Below are positions 6,492-15,053 of a DNA stretch of 44,316 bases, piece by piece (position 1 is the stretch's first letter; each line of letters starts with the position of its first letter). The notes below the pieces were generated by a model that was given only the letters and a program-made list of their open reading frames with translations, had not been told where the DNA came from and did no database searches. Source of the DNA: an uncultured Bacilli bacterium (GTDB lineage Bacteria > Bacillota_I > Bacilli_A > RF39 > UBA660); contig CANQAS010000006.1 of assembly GCA_947589535.1 (NCBI GenBank), forward strand, positions 1-44,316, written 5' to 3'. Both the position numbers and the translations under genes were made by a program.

Positions 6492-6718
6492 TAATTTTCT
6501 TCATCTTCTTTTTTCATCATAACTAAATCAGTATGTCCTATTTTATCAATTGCATTTTCTGATTTCATAACAAATATAAATGCTGTTCCTTTTTGTGGTG
6601 TTGGTACTGCTATCATATATCTTACATCATCTCCACATATTTTTACTTCATCAATGTATCCAAAACAACCACACCATTTATGATTTTCATTAAATTGTAT
6701 AACATCATTTAATTCCAT
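6491..6718 (-). CDS. Conserved phage protein (75 aa)
   Basis: Compact beta-rich protein: LNDVIQFNENHKWCGCFGYI, then EVKICGDDVRYMIAVPTPQKG and TAFIFVM. This NENHKW...GxxGxVDE...RYxIxVPxPQKG pattern occurs in small early proteins of many Firmicutes phages; function unknown. Strong SD (AAAGGAGG). One-base overlap with the following and preceding genes. Confidence 0.7.
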   Translation of the reverse strand: MELNDVIQFNENHKWCGCFGYIDEVKICGDDVRYMIAVPTPQKGTAFIFVMKSENAIDKIGHTDLVMMKKEDEEN

Positions 6719-6996
6719 TATTTACCTCCTTTCTGTAAATCATTAATAATTTTATTTTGATTATCAATAATTTTGTTTAATTCATTTATTTTATTATTAT
6801 AAAATTTTGTTTTATTTTCATATAATTCTTTTGTTGTTTCATAATATTCAACTAGTGTCATTATATCTTTGCAATGTTTTATACAAAATATTTCAAAATC
6901 ATTAAAGTCATTTATATTTCTACCATCTAAATATTCTCTATAAAATAAATCTGCATTTACATAATTTTTTAAATTTTTAATACTATCATCTATCAT
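6718..6996 (-). CDS. Hypothetical coiled-coil protein (92 aa)
   Basis: Helical protein with a DLFYREYLDGRNINDFNDF segment, then a long Asn/Lys/Ile coiled coil to the C-terminus. GAAAGGAAA precedes the start. No family recognised. Part of the early operon between the DUF7192-like protein and the 75-aa protein. Confidence 0.55.
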   Translation of the reverse strand: MIDDSIKNLKNYVNADLFYREYLDGRNINDFNDFEIFCIKHCKDIMTLVEYYETTKELYENKTKFYNNKINELNKIIDNQNKIINDLQKGGK

Positions 6997-7013
6997 ATTT
7001 TATTTCCTTTCTT

Positions 7014-7853
7014 TTAATCTAATACATTAATTCCATAACTCTTTAAATCATTTATAATTTCTTCTACTGATTTATAATTCATAAAACTTTCATAATTCCA
7101 AACAATAACATCATCTTTTAATACTTTATTTAAAAATTTTTTAATATAACCCCCATCTGCTTCATCACCATATCCATCAGTAAAATCACGGTATCCATCA
7201 TTTACTTCCATCCATCTAAACTTTATTCTCCTTTGCATACTTGGGTTTGCTATTGTAAAACATATTTTCTTTAAGTTCAATGGTTCTTTATCTGTCTTTA
7301 CTCTTACTAACATAAAACTATAATTACCATAATCATCATTTGCTACTCCACTATATAAATTACATCTGTATCCTTTTTTTTCTAACATATCAATAACTGT
7401 TAAATATTTACTTCCAATTCTTATTATATCACTTCCTTGAACACCACCATTAACTCTAATATTTAAGAATATATTTATAATTCTGTGTGATAATCTGTTT
7501 CTATTACAATTTATCATATTAATTGGATAACCTTTTAAATAATTTGGTACATTTGGTATATAGCCACATACATCATTCTTATATGCTAATCTATTTTTTA
7601 CATTTCCTAAATTATTTTTAATTTCTAATCTTGCTTTTTCTTCTTTTATTTTTTCATATAATTTATCATCACCATATTTTAATAAATTCAATGCTTCATC
7701 AAAATTTTTAGTTCCATACCATTCTTCATTACCCAATTCATTACTACTATTATTTCTTCCTGCTTTTCTTTGTTTTGTTGTTACATAATCAGCAAGTTCT
7801 GTTATATTATCAAATAAATTGAAATAATCATTTTTAGTTTTTATTTCTATCAT
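7014..7853 (-). CDS. DUF7192-like partner of the MoxR-type ATPase
   Basis: 279 aa. Features: YGTKNFDEALNLLKYGDDKL near residue 47-66, GYPINMINCNRNRLSHRIIN near 128, NIRVNGG, and SKYLTVIDMLEKKGYRCNLY near 168, a region reminiscent of a degenerate von Willebrand A-like domain. In many phages such a protein directly follows a CobS/MoxR-like AAA+ ATPase. The two genes overlap by 20 bp here, which argues for a complex. MoxR-VWA pairs act as chaperones or remodelling machines; the client in this phage is unknown. Confidence 0.65.
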   Translation of the reverse strand: MIEIKTKNDYFNLFDNITELADYVTTKQRKAGRNNSSNELGNEEWYGTKNFDEALNLLKYGDDKLYEKIKEEKARLEIKNNLGNVKNRLAYKNDVCGYIPNVPNYLKGYPINMINCNRNRLSHRIINIFLNIRVNGGVQGSDIIRIGSKYLTVIDMLEKKGYRCNLYSGVANDDYGNYSFMLVRVKTDKEPLNLKKICFTIANPSMQRRIKFRWMEVNDGYRDFTDGYGDEADGGYIKKFLNKVLKDDVIVWNYESFMNYKSVEEIINDLKSYGINVLD

Positions 7854-9066
7854 TTGCTATTTTCTCCAATTCTTTTGTCCATTCACTATTGTTTATTTCT
7901 TTTAATTTATTAATTATGATATTTAAATCATCTATTTGCATATTCTTAATTATAGCACTTCTTAATATATTTGCTTTAGTCATACCAATTTGTAATAATT
8001 TAGTAGCATTAATTGTTGCTCTCATTGAAACAATATATCTTAACGAGTTCTTTTCTATTATACTTCTTAAATCTCTTATAAATTCATATAACTCATTGTC
8101 ATAAGCAAGTGATTTTTCAACGTTTTCATCATAATTAAATTCTATAACAGTAAATCTATCAAGTGTAGCACCATCTAACGCATTTCTTCCAACATATATC
8201 ATATCTGCACCTGTACCATATGTATTACCAGCACAAACAACTCTAAAATTTTCATTTGCTGTTACTTTTCCATTTGGGAAATCAAAATACCCATTTGCTA
8301 TTGCACTATTTAATATAATTAAACTTTCTGGACAACTTGCGTCAATCTCATCTAAGAAGAATAACCCACCATTTTTAAATGCTTTATAAAATTGTGTTTC
8401 TTGATACACACCATTTGCATCTATAAATCCTGTCAATTTATATTCTTGAGTAATAGCATTACTAAAATAAAAATCTAAATCTAATGCCTCTGCTACTTGT
8501 TCTAATGTATGATTTTTACCAGCACCAGCAGAACCTACTAACATCAATGGTACACCTTTACTAACTATCTTTAGTATATCTTCAAATTTATTATGAAATA
8601 TACCTGTTATTTGTTTTGATTTAACTTCATCTTTTATTTCTATTTTTGTTGGCAATGCTCCATATTTATCAACTATGTATTTATCAAGTTTATCCATTAT
8701 CTTTTTGCTTAATTCTTCAACTGGTACTTTTGATGCTTTGTCAATAATCTTATCACTTATTGTTTCATCATACATAGTTCTTTTGTCAATTTTGCTAGTC
8801 AAATCTTTAATTGCTCCAACTACTTCTTTTAAATCTATAACCTGTGTATTGCTTTCTTCTTCATATTTTTCAAGCATTTCATCTGTCCAAGCAAAATCAA
8901 CTTCTTTTAGTCTATAACTGTTATCATAATCAACATCCTTTATAGTCATAAACTTTAAATTTTTTGTTTCTTCTCTCATTTCTTTAACAAAACACCATTC
9001 TCCGTAATTTGTTCCAACTTTCAATCCTTTTTTTACTTTAACTTTATCTCCTACTTTAAATTTCAT
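7834..9066 (-). CDS. AAA+ ATPase, MoxR/CobS-like (AAA_5)
   Basis: 410 aa. Residues 1-70 form an SH3/KOW-like start (FKVGDKVKVKKGLKVG). The AAA+ core holds Walker A LMLVGSAGAGKNHT near residue 176-188, Walker B GGLFFLDEIDA near 232, sensor-1 RVVCAGNT near 276 and the arginine-finger region ATLDRF near 300. This is the CobS/MoxR clade, often seen in phage early operons with a VWA-like partner, present here as the next gene. It probably powers remodelling of a protein complex in infection. The start carries the AGGTAGATAGAA motif, so it is one of the candidate targets of the hairpin loop. Confidence 0.85.
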   Translation of the reverse strand: MKFKVGDKVKVKKGLKVGTNYGEWCFVKEMREETKNLKFMTIKDVDYDNSYRLKEVDFAWTDEMLEKYEEESNTQVIDLKEVVGAIKDLTSKIDKRTMYDETISDKIIDKASKVPVEELSKKIMDKLDKYIVDKYGALPTKIEIKDEVKSKQITGIFHNKFEDILKIVSKGVPLMLVGSAGAGKNHTLEQVAEALDLDFYFSNAITQEYKLTGFIDANGVYQETQFYKAFKNGGLFFLDEIDASCPESLIILNSAIANGYFDFPNGKVTANENFRVVCAGNTYGTGADMIYVGRNALDGATLDRFTVIEFNYDENVEKSLAYDNELYEFIRDLRSIIEKNSLRYIVSMRATINATKLLQIGMTKANILRSAIIKNMQIDDLNIIINKLKEINNSEWTKELEKIANDRNKN

Positions 9067-9068
9067 TT

Positions 9069-9080
9069 TTCTATCTACCT
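9069..9080 (-). promoter_or_regulatory. AGGTAGATAGAA motif at the start of the AAA+ ATPase gene
   Basis: Exact copy ending 2 nt before the ATG at 9064-9066, within AAAGGTAGATAGAAAAATG. Complementary over 12 nt to the loop at 1408-1422. Confidence 0.55.
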
Positions 9081-9110
9081 TTACCTTTCTTATTTCTTAT
9101 TTTTTTGATT

Positions 9111-9323
9111 TTATAAATTTTCTTTTAATTGTTCTTTAACATATTCTAATGTTCTTAAATTATCTTTTAGTTCTCTCTTTTCATATTCTAAATCTTCAAG
9201 TTTTCTTTTAATGTCAATTTCAAATCTATCAAGTAATATATCTAATTGTATGTCTTTATCTTCATCTTTTGATTTAACATAAGATAATAACCCAAGTAAT
9301 TCATTTCTTATTTCGTTATTCAT
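9111..9323 (-). CDS. Hypothetical coiled-coil protein (70 aa)
   Basis: Entirely helical and charged (LLGLLSYVKSKDEDKDIQ, then RKLEDLEYEKRELKDNL). Strong SD (AAAGGAGAGG). Second gene of the early operon. No family recognised; a small adaptor or inhibitor is possible, but nothing in the sequence shows it. Confidence 0.6.
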   Translation of the reverse strand: MNNEIRNELLGLLSYVKSKDEDKDIQLDILLDRFEIDIKRKLEDLEYEKRELKDNLRTLEYVKEQLKENL

Positions 9324-9346
9324 TTTATTTCCTCTCCTTTCTTATC

Positions 9347-9547
9347 CTATAATTCATACCAATAATTAAATCTTGTGTTGTATTTGTATTTATTATCTTG
9401 TGAGTAAATTTCATAATCTCCTAAACTTTTAAAGCCACCACAAGTTTTAACATATTTTCTTAATTGATTTAAATTTTCAAAATTATCTTCAAACATATAA
9501 CCATTTGAGTAAGTAACTAATTTTACTTTTTTAACTATTATATTCAT
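9347..9547 (-). CDS. First early gene, hypothetical protein (66 aa)
   Basis: Start set at ATG 9545-9547 (MNIIVKKVKLVTYSNGYMF), which has AAAGGAGAGG upstream. A longer reading frame to 9607 would begin inside the promoter. Predicted beta-rich protein with LNQLRKYVKTCGGFKSLGDY and an aromatic end (NYWYEL). As the first gene behind the strongest early promoter it may be an immediate-early host-takeover factor; the function is not recognisable. Confidence 0.6.
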   Translation of the reverse strand: MNIIVKKVKLVTYSNGYMFEDNFENLNQLRKYVKTCGGFKSLGDYEIYSQDNKYKYNTRFNYWYEL

Positions 9548-9578
9548 TTTTTCCTCTCCTTTTAACTTTTGTAATTTA

Positions 9579-9607
9579 ATTATATCATAAAAAATTAAAA
9601 AAATCAA
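9579..9607 (-). promoter_or_regulatory. Early promoter
   Basis: Minus-strand TTGATT (9602-9607), 17-bp spacer, TATAAT (9579-9584). The same -35/-10/spacer combination occurs at 24241-24269, there with an extended -10. Expected start near 9572, 25 nt before the first ATG. Two operator boxes stand upstream at +8 and +28 bp from the -35 edge. Confidence 0.75.
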
Positions 9608-9614
9608 TAAAAAA

Positions 9615-9650
9615 TTAAAAATTTTTTTAAAAAATTAAAATTTATTTTAA
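9615..9650. promoter_or_regulatory. Tandem operators upstream of the early promoter
   Basis: The distal box 9635-9650 is the exact palindrome TTAAAATTTATTTTAA. The proximal box 9615-9630 (TTAAAAATTTTTTTAA) is a degenerate copy. They start 20 bp apart, and the proximal one begins 8 bp upstream of the -35. The spacing is identical to the pair at 24277-24312, so binding on one helix face beside RNA polymerase is likely. Confidence 0.6.
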
Positions 9651-9658
9651 TTGATATA

Positions 9659-9686
9659 TAAAAAAAGAGTTTAATATTTAAACTCT
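9659..9686 (-). terminator. Terminator of the late operon
   Basis: Minus RNA: stem AGAGTTTAA / TTAAACTCT (9 bp) with a 3-nt loop, followed by six or more U. It lies 38 bp after the endolysin stop and before the early promoter region, so it isolates the late unit from the early one. Confidence 0.85.
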
Positions 9687-9724
9687 TCTATTGTGCCATC
9701 CATATTTCTTAATACATCTTTAAA

Positions 9725-10330
9725 TTATTTACTTGTATCACAATGTACTGCATTACCCATATTTTTAGCATTTACTTTATATGATTTTTTGCCTTTTCTA
9801 CCCCAACCATTGCAATATGAGTAATTAGGTTTTTGTAAAGTAAACCAATAATTTATTATTTCTTTTCTATCACTTAAATTTTTAGTATGTGCATTTGTAA
9901 TATCTACTGCTCTACCTTTTGTATGATTAGAAGTGCTAGAACTACCACTTTGTTTACTATTCCAAGTCTTACATCTTAAAGGACTTGTTATAGTAGTAGC
10001 ACCATATTTATTTCTTAATTTTTGTACATTTTGTAATAAATAATCACTTAACTCTGCTGGATAACCAGTACAATATTTTCCTTTACAATGACAAGCAAAT
10101 TCTTCTAATTTAAAATTTTTACAATATTTATGTACCTTATAAGCGTTTCTTAATAAAATGTCTGTGTTTTTACCATATACTCCATCTTTATCTTGTTTTC
10201 TAAAAAAATATTTATTCTGTAAATCTTTATATGCTTGTTTAGTATTCTTTCCTACTTTACCATCTATTTTATCTTTATAAAATCCAAGTTCTTTTAAATA
10301 CTCTTGTCTTTTTTTAACTGATAATAACAT
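9725..10330 (-). CDS. Endolysin: peptidoglycan-binding plus M15 peptidase
   Basis: 201 aa. The N-terminal 70 residues are a peptidoglycan-binding fold (RQEYLKELGFYKDKIDGKVG, NTKQAYKDLQ, then KDGVYGKNT). From about residue 85 follows an M15 (VanY-like) zinc peptidase: the ITSPLRCKTWN segment, SNHTKGRAVDI with the HxxxxxxD metal ligands, and a terminal AVHCD supplying the last histidine. It cuts the stem peptide or cross-bridge of peptidoglycan at the end of infection. No signal peptide, so export depends on the holin encoded 1 bp upstream. Its SD is formed by the poly-Glu coding end of the holin gene. Confidence 0.9.
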   Translation of the reverse strand: MLLSVKKRQEYLKELGFYKDKIDGKVGKNTKQAYKDLQNKYFFRKQDKDGVYGKNTDILLRNAYKVHKYCKNFKLEEFACHCKGKYCTGYPAELSDYLLQNVQKLRNKYGATTITSPLRCKTWNSKQSGSSSTSNHTKGRAVDITNAHTKNLSDRKEIINYWFTLQKPNYSYCNGWGRKGKKSYKVNAKNMGNAVHCDTSK

Positions 10331-10331
10331 A

Positions 10332-10589
10332 TTATTCTTCTTCCTCCTCTTCTTCTAATTCTTCTCCATACTCATCTTCTTGAACTCCATTTTCTTTCTT
10401 ATATTTATTATTAGATATCTTTAATGCTACACCTAAAGCAGTAGTTAAAGCAGTTATAGTTGCACTAATTTCAATTCCATAAGGTATATTCCATATCTTG
10501 AATACTGTTGCTATAAATGTTGCTAATGCAGGTAAAACATATAATACTAAATCTTTTAAGAAATCATAAGTTTCATTTTTAAATTTCAT
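10332..10589 (-). CDS. Holin, phage Dp-1 family
   Basis: 85 aa. Two hydrophobic segments (about 10-30 VLYVLPALATFIATVFKIW and 38-58 EISATITALTTALGVALKIS) separated by NIPYG, then a charged tail of mostly Glu. This matches the Dp-1-type holins (YDFLK...YVLPALAT...IWxxPYGxEI). It forms the membrane lesion that releases the endolysin encoded directly downstream. The run of GAG/GAA codons at the end also serves as the endolysin SD, a compact coupling. Confidence 0.9.
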   Translation of the reverse strand: MKFKNETYDFLKDLVLYVLPALATFIATVFKIWNIPYGIEISATITALTTALGVALKISNNKYKKENGVQEDEYGEELEEEEEEE

Positions 10590-10604
10590 TTTCTCACCAC
10601 CTTT

Positions 10605-12689
10605 CTAATAATGTCCTATTGCGAACCATTGAAATCCAGTTGAATTTGTATTGCTTCTTGTTGCATATAATTTAAATCCACTTGTTGTGATATCTGTTGC
10701 TGACCAACCTTTCATTGTTGTTCCAGGTACTCCTGTGTCACAATTTACAAATACCAATGGTGCTTGTCCAAATGATGGACTAAAATTTACATTAATATAT
10801 ACTGGAGTATTTGCTACCATACTAGAAAATCTTTCTTGACCCCAACACATTTGTAAATCTCCTAAATATAAGTGTCCATCTCCACCACCCCATGAAAAAT
10901 CAAATCTTGATATATTAGGAAAACTAGGTACACTAGGTATATCACTTAATGATGCTATTTCTCCTCTTGCACAATACCTTAAATTTGAACCCGAACCAAG
11001 ATATCTACCATTCCAATTCTTTAACGTTTTTCCAGTAATTAAATAATCATCTGCATCAGTTAAACTTGAAAAGTTATCAGTATGTGCTACTGCGGTTATT
11101 CCTTGATCTGTATCAGGACTTCCATTTAAACTATAATAATATTTTGCACTTGTTATTTCTCTTGTACTCATCATATATGAAAATAAATTATCAGAAGTTA
11201 TTTTGCCATTTATATCTGCATCACCTTCAACAATTAAATTATCATATACTTTTGTATAATTATTTCCATCATTATCTTTATATTTAAATGTTGCTGGGTG
11301 TCCACTAGTTAACAACCCATTATATACATAAACTACCCCTAATTTATCTGTTATAGTTAGTTCATAATTTATTGTATCTTTAAAATTAAAATCTCCTAAT
11401 ATACCACTTAATGTTCCAGAAGTTTCTTGTGATATATCAATTGTTTTTTCTTCTCTAAATTGTTCTTCTTTATTTACTTTATATCTAAATATTGCTGATG
11501 GTTCTTGAAGATTAATTAATCCATCTCCGTTTGAATATTCCCATGTAATCTTATAATCAACTTCACTTCCTGTTGATTCTTTTCTACTTAAAACTCCTGT
11601 TATTTTAGGTATATTATAATCAACAACACTTAAATTTATTGTTGAACTTACTGATTTTCTACCATCGCTTGCTGTTATTGAATAACTATCTAAAAAACTT
11701 CCTTGTGCATTAATGGTAGCACTACCTCCACTTACTAATCCACTATAAGATGTTGCACCAGATACACTTATTGTTCTACCATATAACTTACCTGTACTTG
11801 AAGTAATCCTAAATTCTAACATCGGTACTGATACATTTCTAATTACTGTTTCTGGTGTTGGTTTGTAATATGAAAGAGGATGTCCTCCATACATTGCATC
11901 ATCGTTTAAATCTGTTACAAAAGTTTGAACATTTAATGAATAACTAGGAAGACTTGCTCTAACTGATATACTTGAACTTGTACCTAGTCCACTTGTTTCA
12001 ATATAAGCAGTTAAATAAGTATAAGTTGAAGTTCCAATTGCATTATATATTATTGCTCTTTCACTACTATTTAATATTTCATAACTACCACTATATACAT
12101 TTGTCTTTCTTATTGTTTGCGAACCTACTGTTAAGACTAGATTATTAGTATATCCACTAGTTCCACCACTAAAATAAGGAGTTACATATATATCTTCATC
12201 ACTATATATTGTTATTGATACATCATTTAATGTAGTTGGTACTGCTACACTTGATATTGTTATATTAGAACAAGATTTACTAGAAAGATAACCAGATGCA
12301 CTACTTCCACCACCTGTTCTTGCAACCCTAAACTTAATTCCTGTTAAACTTGTTTGTGATGCTGTTAGTCCAGTTATTGTATAAGTCTTTGATACTGTAT
12401 GTTTAGTAGTTCCACTCCAAGCAGTTCCTGTTCCTTTTATTTCTATTGCTGATTGTTCTGTTCCGTTTATAGTAATATATCCATTTAATCCCATAGATGA
12501 ACCAGTACCTAATGTACTTTCACTATATTTTAAATTAGCAGTTACACTAACTTTTATACTAACACTATTTGCTGTTCTATTACTTGGTTCTGCCTTAACT
12601 GTATATATTACATAAGGACTACCAGCAGTTGATTGTTGACTATTTAATATTGTTTGTTCTGCGAACATTTGAATATTTAATTTCATCAT
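10605..12689 (-). CDS. Tail structural/receptor protein, DUF859-like
   Basis: 694 aa. It begins MMKLNIQMFAEQ, sharing the KLNIQ(L/M)FA tag with the major capsid protein. Ser/Thr/Gly-rich beta modules follow, as in the DUF859 siphovirus proteins (YVIYTVKAEPSNRTANSVSI). Residues about 590-694 form a separate C-terminal domain (LYLGDLQMCWGQERF, YINVNFSPSFGQAPLVFVN, FQWFAIGHY) like the gp53-type/H-type lectin receptor-binding tips of tail fibres. Last tail gene before lysis, overlapping the tail-tip gene by 4 bp. Probably binds host surface glycans. Confidence 0.8.
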   Translation of the reverse strand: MMKLNIQMFAEQTILNSQQSTAGSPYVIYTVKAEPSNRTANSVSIKVSVTANLKYSESTLGTGSSMGLNGYITINGTEQSAIEIKGTGTAWSGTTKHTVSKTYTITGLTASQTSLTGIKFRVARTGGGSSASGYLSSKSCSNITISSVAVPTTLNDVSITIYSDEDIYVTPYFSGGTSGYTNNLVLTVGSQTIRKTNVYSGSYEILNSSERAIIYNAIGTSTYTYLTAYIETSGLGTSSSISVRASLPSYSLNVQTFVTDLNDDAMYGGHPLSYYKPTPETVIRNVSVPMLEFRITSSTGKLYGRTISVSGATSYSGLVSGGSATINAQGSFLDSYSITASDGRKSVSSTINLSVVDYNIPKITGVLSRKESTGSEVDYKITWEYSNGDGLINLQEPSAIFRYKVNKEEQFREEKTIDISQETSGTLSGILGDFNFKDTINYELTITDKLGVVYVYNGLLTSGHPATFKYKDNDGNNYTKVYDNLIVEGDADINGKITSDNLFSYMMSTREITSAKYYYSLNGSPDTDQGITAVAHTDNFSSLTDADDYLITGKTLKNWNGRYLGSGSNLRYCARGEIASLSDIPSVPSFPNISRFDFSWGGGDGHLYLGDLQMCWGQERFSSMVANTPVYINVNFSPSFGQAPLVFVNCDTGVPGTTMKGWSATDITTSGFKLYATRSNTNSTGFQWFAIGHY

Positions 12690-14668
12690 ATAATAAATTC
12701 TCCTATTCCAGTATTTCCTTCATCATCTTCATATTGTATATATAAAGCATGAGTTCCTATAATTGTATCTCCTGTTGCAACTAAATTTTTAGTAAATACT
12801 ATTGAATTGCTTTTAAAACTTCTTGTGCTTGTATCAAATCTTGTGTCATCTACATATCCACTAAAAAATATTTCTTCTCCATCTTTATTTTTTATTTGAA
12901 CTCCTTTTTCATTAAATCTTCCTGTTGTATCACTTATAACATTACCATCGCCATCTTCTTTTTGAATTAATAATCCATCTATATCAAATTTTCCTGTTTC
13001 ACTGACAACAGTTGTAACATTTACATTATTTCCTTCTTCATCTTTATAAGTTCCATTTGCTATTTGTTGAATTTCTGTCTTTGTATATGTATCAGTTTGT
13101 AATTGTCTTACATTATTTTCAATATTTGTTATTTGTGTATTTACATTTTGGGTAGTTTCTGCAACTTGATTTAATAAATCTTTAAAGTTTCCTTCTAATT
13201 CATTTATTGAATTTGTGTATCCACCTACAATAACATTTTCATATACATTATAGCCCACATCTTCAACATTATCTCCTACTTGATAATCAACTCCTTCTTC
13301 CATACTATTAAATTCATAAGTTATATTTTCTGGTATTGTATCTCCTATTTGATAATCTTTTCCTTGAATTAATCTTACATATTCTCCGTTTACTAATTTA
13401 TAATATTCTTTTTCTTCTTGAAATGTCAAATCTTGAGTTACTATAATTTTATAATAATCTTTTTCTTCTTTGAATATTGTATCTTGAGTTATTACATAAC
13501 TATTAATTCCATTTACTGTGATATCAATTTCTGTTTGTGTATTTACTACTGCTTCAATAGTTGCTTCATTCTTTCTAACTATAATATATGCTTGATTTAT
13601 TTTTCTATCTGTTTTACTCATATTTTTATATTCATCTGGTGCTTCATCAGGCAATTCTGTATATATGTTTTCTGTTAGCCCTTGTTCTACTTTTGGTTCA
13701 TCATTAAACATAATACAAGTATATTTTGTTCCATTTACATTTGCATAATATTTATCACATGCTTCATAATACATTAATCCTGTTGATACATAATCATTTA
13801 TATAAAATTCAAGCCCATTTAATTTATCTAATATTTCTGGTATATATTCATCTCTGTTGTTTTCATTCATTATTTGGTTATCTTCAATTTGTAATGCTAT
13901 TCTTTCTTCTTCTGGCAAGTCTTCAGGAATACACTTATAAATACTATCACTTCCACCACTTCTGGTTAGTATAATTGTATTTATTGCTCCAAATTTCTGT
14001 CCAAATTTTACATTTATATCTTTAAAATATTCTTCATCTATTTCATCTTGTGTATCTTCAACATATTTTATAAAAGCATTTTCCTCATTATCTAGCATTA
14101 TATTTCCAGCAATAACTGCTGACAACTCATCTAACACATCTCTATAAGTGTATCCTAAATTAGTTCCATCTTCTCCAATATATGGGTCAAATTGCATAAC
14201 TTTATCATAGTTAACAAATTCTGTTTCTTTATCTTTAAATTCTATATTTATTGTGGTTAACAATCTAGTTATATATTCTCTTATTGTCATAGGAAAAAAC
14301 GCATCTTTAACACCAGCATAGTCTATCATAGAATTAATCATTTTATCATAACACACATATTCATAAGTTGTTGTATCTTCATTATATTTCTTTTCGTTTA
14401 TATAATAATATCCATAATCTAACCATTCGTAGTCTTCTCCTACTAATAACCCAAATTCATATTTTATTCTTTCTCCAATTTGTAATTCTACATCGGTTTC
14501 AAAATTTAGTCCTTTCATAACACTCTTTAATAAACTTGTGTTTAATATAGGATATATATAATATAATTCTTCTCCAGTTATTATTAAATTATCAGTAGTG
14601 ATTTTATTATCTATTTCTCTACCCATTTCTTTTATATTAAATTTAAAATCTTCTGTTCTTGCTCTCAT
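12686..14668 (-). CDS. Tail-tip / tail-associated protein (Tal-like, 660 aa)
   Basis: The N-terminal 350 residues resemble the hub part of siphovirus tail-tip proteins (VELQIGERIKYEFGLLVGED, YYYINEKKYNEDTTTYEY, MTIREYITRLL), which cap the tail tube. A region of short repeats follows (ITQDTIFKEEKDYYKIIVTQ, DYQIGD, DYQVGD), then a coiled coil (about 490-540) and a beta C-terminus with an IGTHALYIQYEDD end. Position after the distal tail gene and before DUF859 fits the order tape measure, Dit-like, Tal, fibre. SD AGGAG. The repeats may vary between relatives. Confidence 0.75.
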   Translation of the reverse strand: MRARTEDFKFNIKEMGREIDNKITTDNLIITGEELYYIYPILNTSLLKSVMKGLNFETDVELQIGERIKYEFGLLVGEDYEWLDYGYYYINEKKYNEDTTTYEYVCYDKMINSMIDYAGVKDAFFPMTIREYITRLLTTINIEFKDKETEFVNYDKVMQFDPYIGEDGTNLGYTYRDVLDELSAVIAGNIMLDNEENAFIKYVEDTQDEIDEEYFKDINVKFGQKFGAINTIILTRSGGSDSIYKCIPEDLPEEERIALQIEDNQIMNENNRDEYIPEILDKLNGLEFYINDYVSTGLMYYEACDKYYANVNGTKYTCIMFNDEPKVEQGLTENIYTELPDEAPDEYKNMSKTDRKINQAYIIVRKNEATIEAVVNTQTEIDITVNGINSYVITQDTIFKEEKDYYKIIVTQDLTFQEEKEYYKLVNGEYVRLIQGKDYQIGDTIPENITYEFNSMEEGVDYQVGDNVEDVGYNVYENVIVGGYTNSINELEGNFKDLLNQVAETTQNVNTQITNIENNVRQLQTDTYTKTEIQQIANGTYKDEEGNNVNVTTVVSETGKFDIDGLLIQKEDGDGNVISDTTGRFNEKGVQIKNKDGEEIFFSGYVDDTRFDTSTRSFKSNSIVFTKNLVATGDTIIGTHALYIQYEDDEGNTGIGEFII

Positions 14669-15045
14669 CTTTTACTCCTAGCAATAAATGAAATACTAAA
14701 TGGTTGATTTTCTAATATATTCATATTATTTACTTCCCAATCACCAGTATATGTACTAATACTTATTTTTTGTTTTTTAATTGGGTCATAATATTTTAAT
14801 GTTTGTGTTGAACTATCTAATATTGGTGCTATTTCTTCTAATTCCTCTTTACTTAATCTTCTAAAATTTACACTTATTTTAGGAAATATTCCAATAAGTG
14901 TTCCACTCATTTTTCCTTTTAAATTTCTTCCACTATCACTTGCCCACAATTTAGGATATTGAAATGTTACATCTACAATATAATTACCTAAATTTATAGT
15001 CTTACCATTTGCTGTTACTTCTAAACTATCTTTATCAATAAACAT
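14665..15045 (-). CDS. Distal tail protein, DUF6711-like
   Basis: 126 aa, beta-rich. MFIDKDSLEVTANGKTINLG, the VTFQYPKLWASDSGRNLKGK segment and LKYYDPIKKQKISISTYTGD match the DUF6711 proteins found between tape measure and tail-tip genes in Firmicutes siphophages. Likely a baseplate hub or Dit-like adaptor joining tail tube and tip. Overlaps the next gene by 4 bp (ATGA type). SD AGGTAGGTG. Confidence 0.8.
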   Translation of the reverse strand: MFIDKDSLEVTANGKTINLGNYIVDVTFQYPKLWASDSGRNLKGKMSGTLIGIFPKISVNFRRLSKEELEEIAPILDSSTQTLKYYDPIKKQKISISTYTGDWEVNNMNILENQPFSISFIARSKR

Positions 15046-15053
15046 AATATCAC

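Noticed and set aside
9687-9724. Short coding-like remnant reading FKDVLRNMDGTIEEFKY after the endolysin
   Set aside because: No SD or start; about 17 codons ending in the terminator stem. Could be a relic, but evidence is too thin to list.
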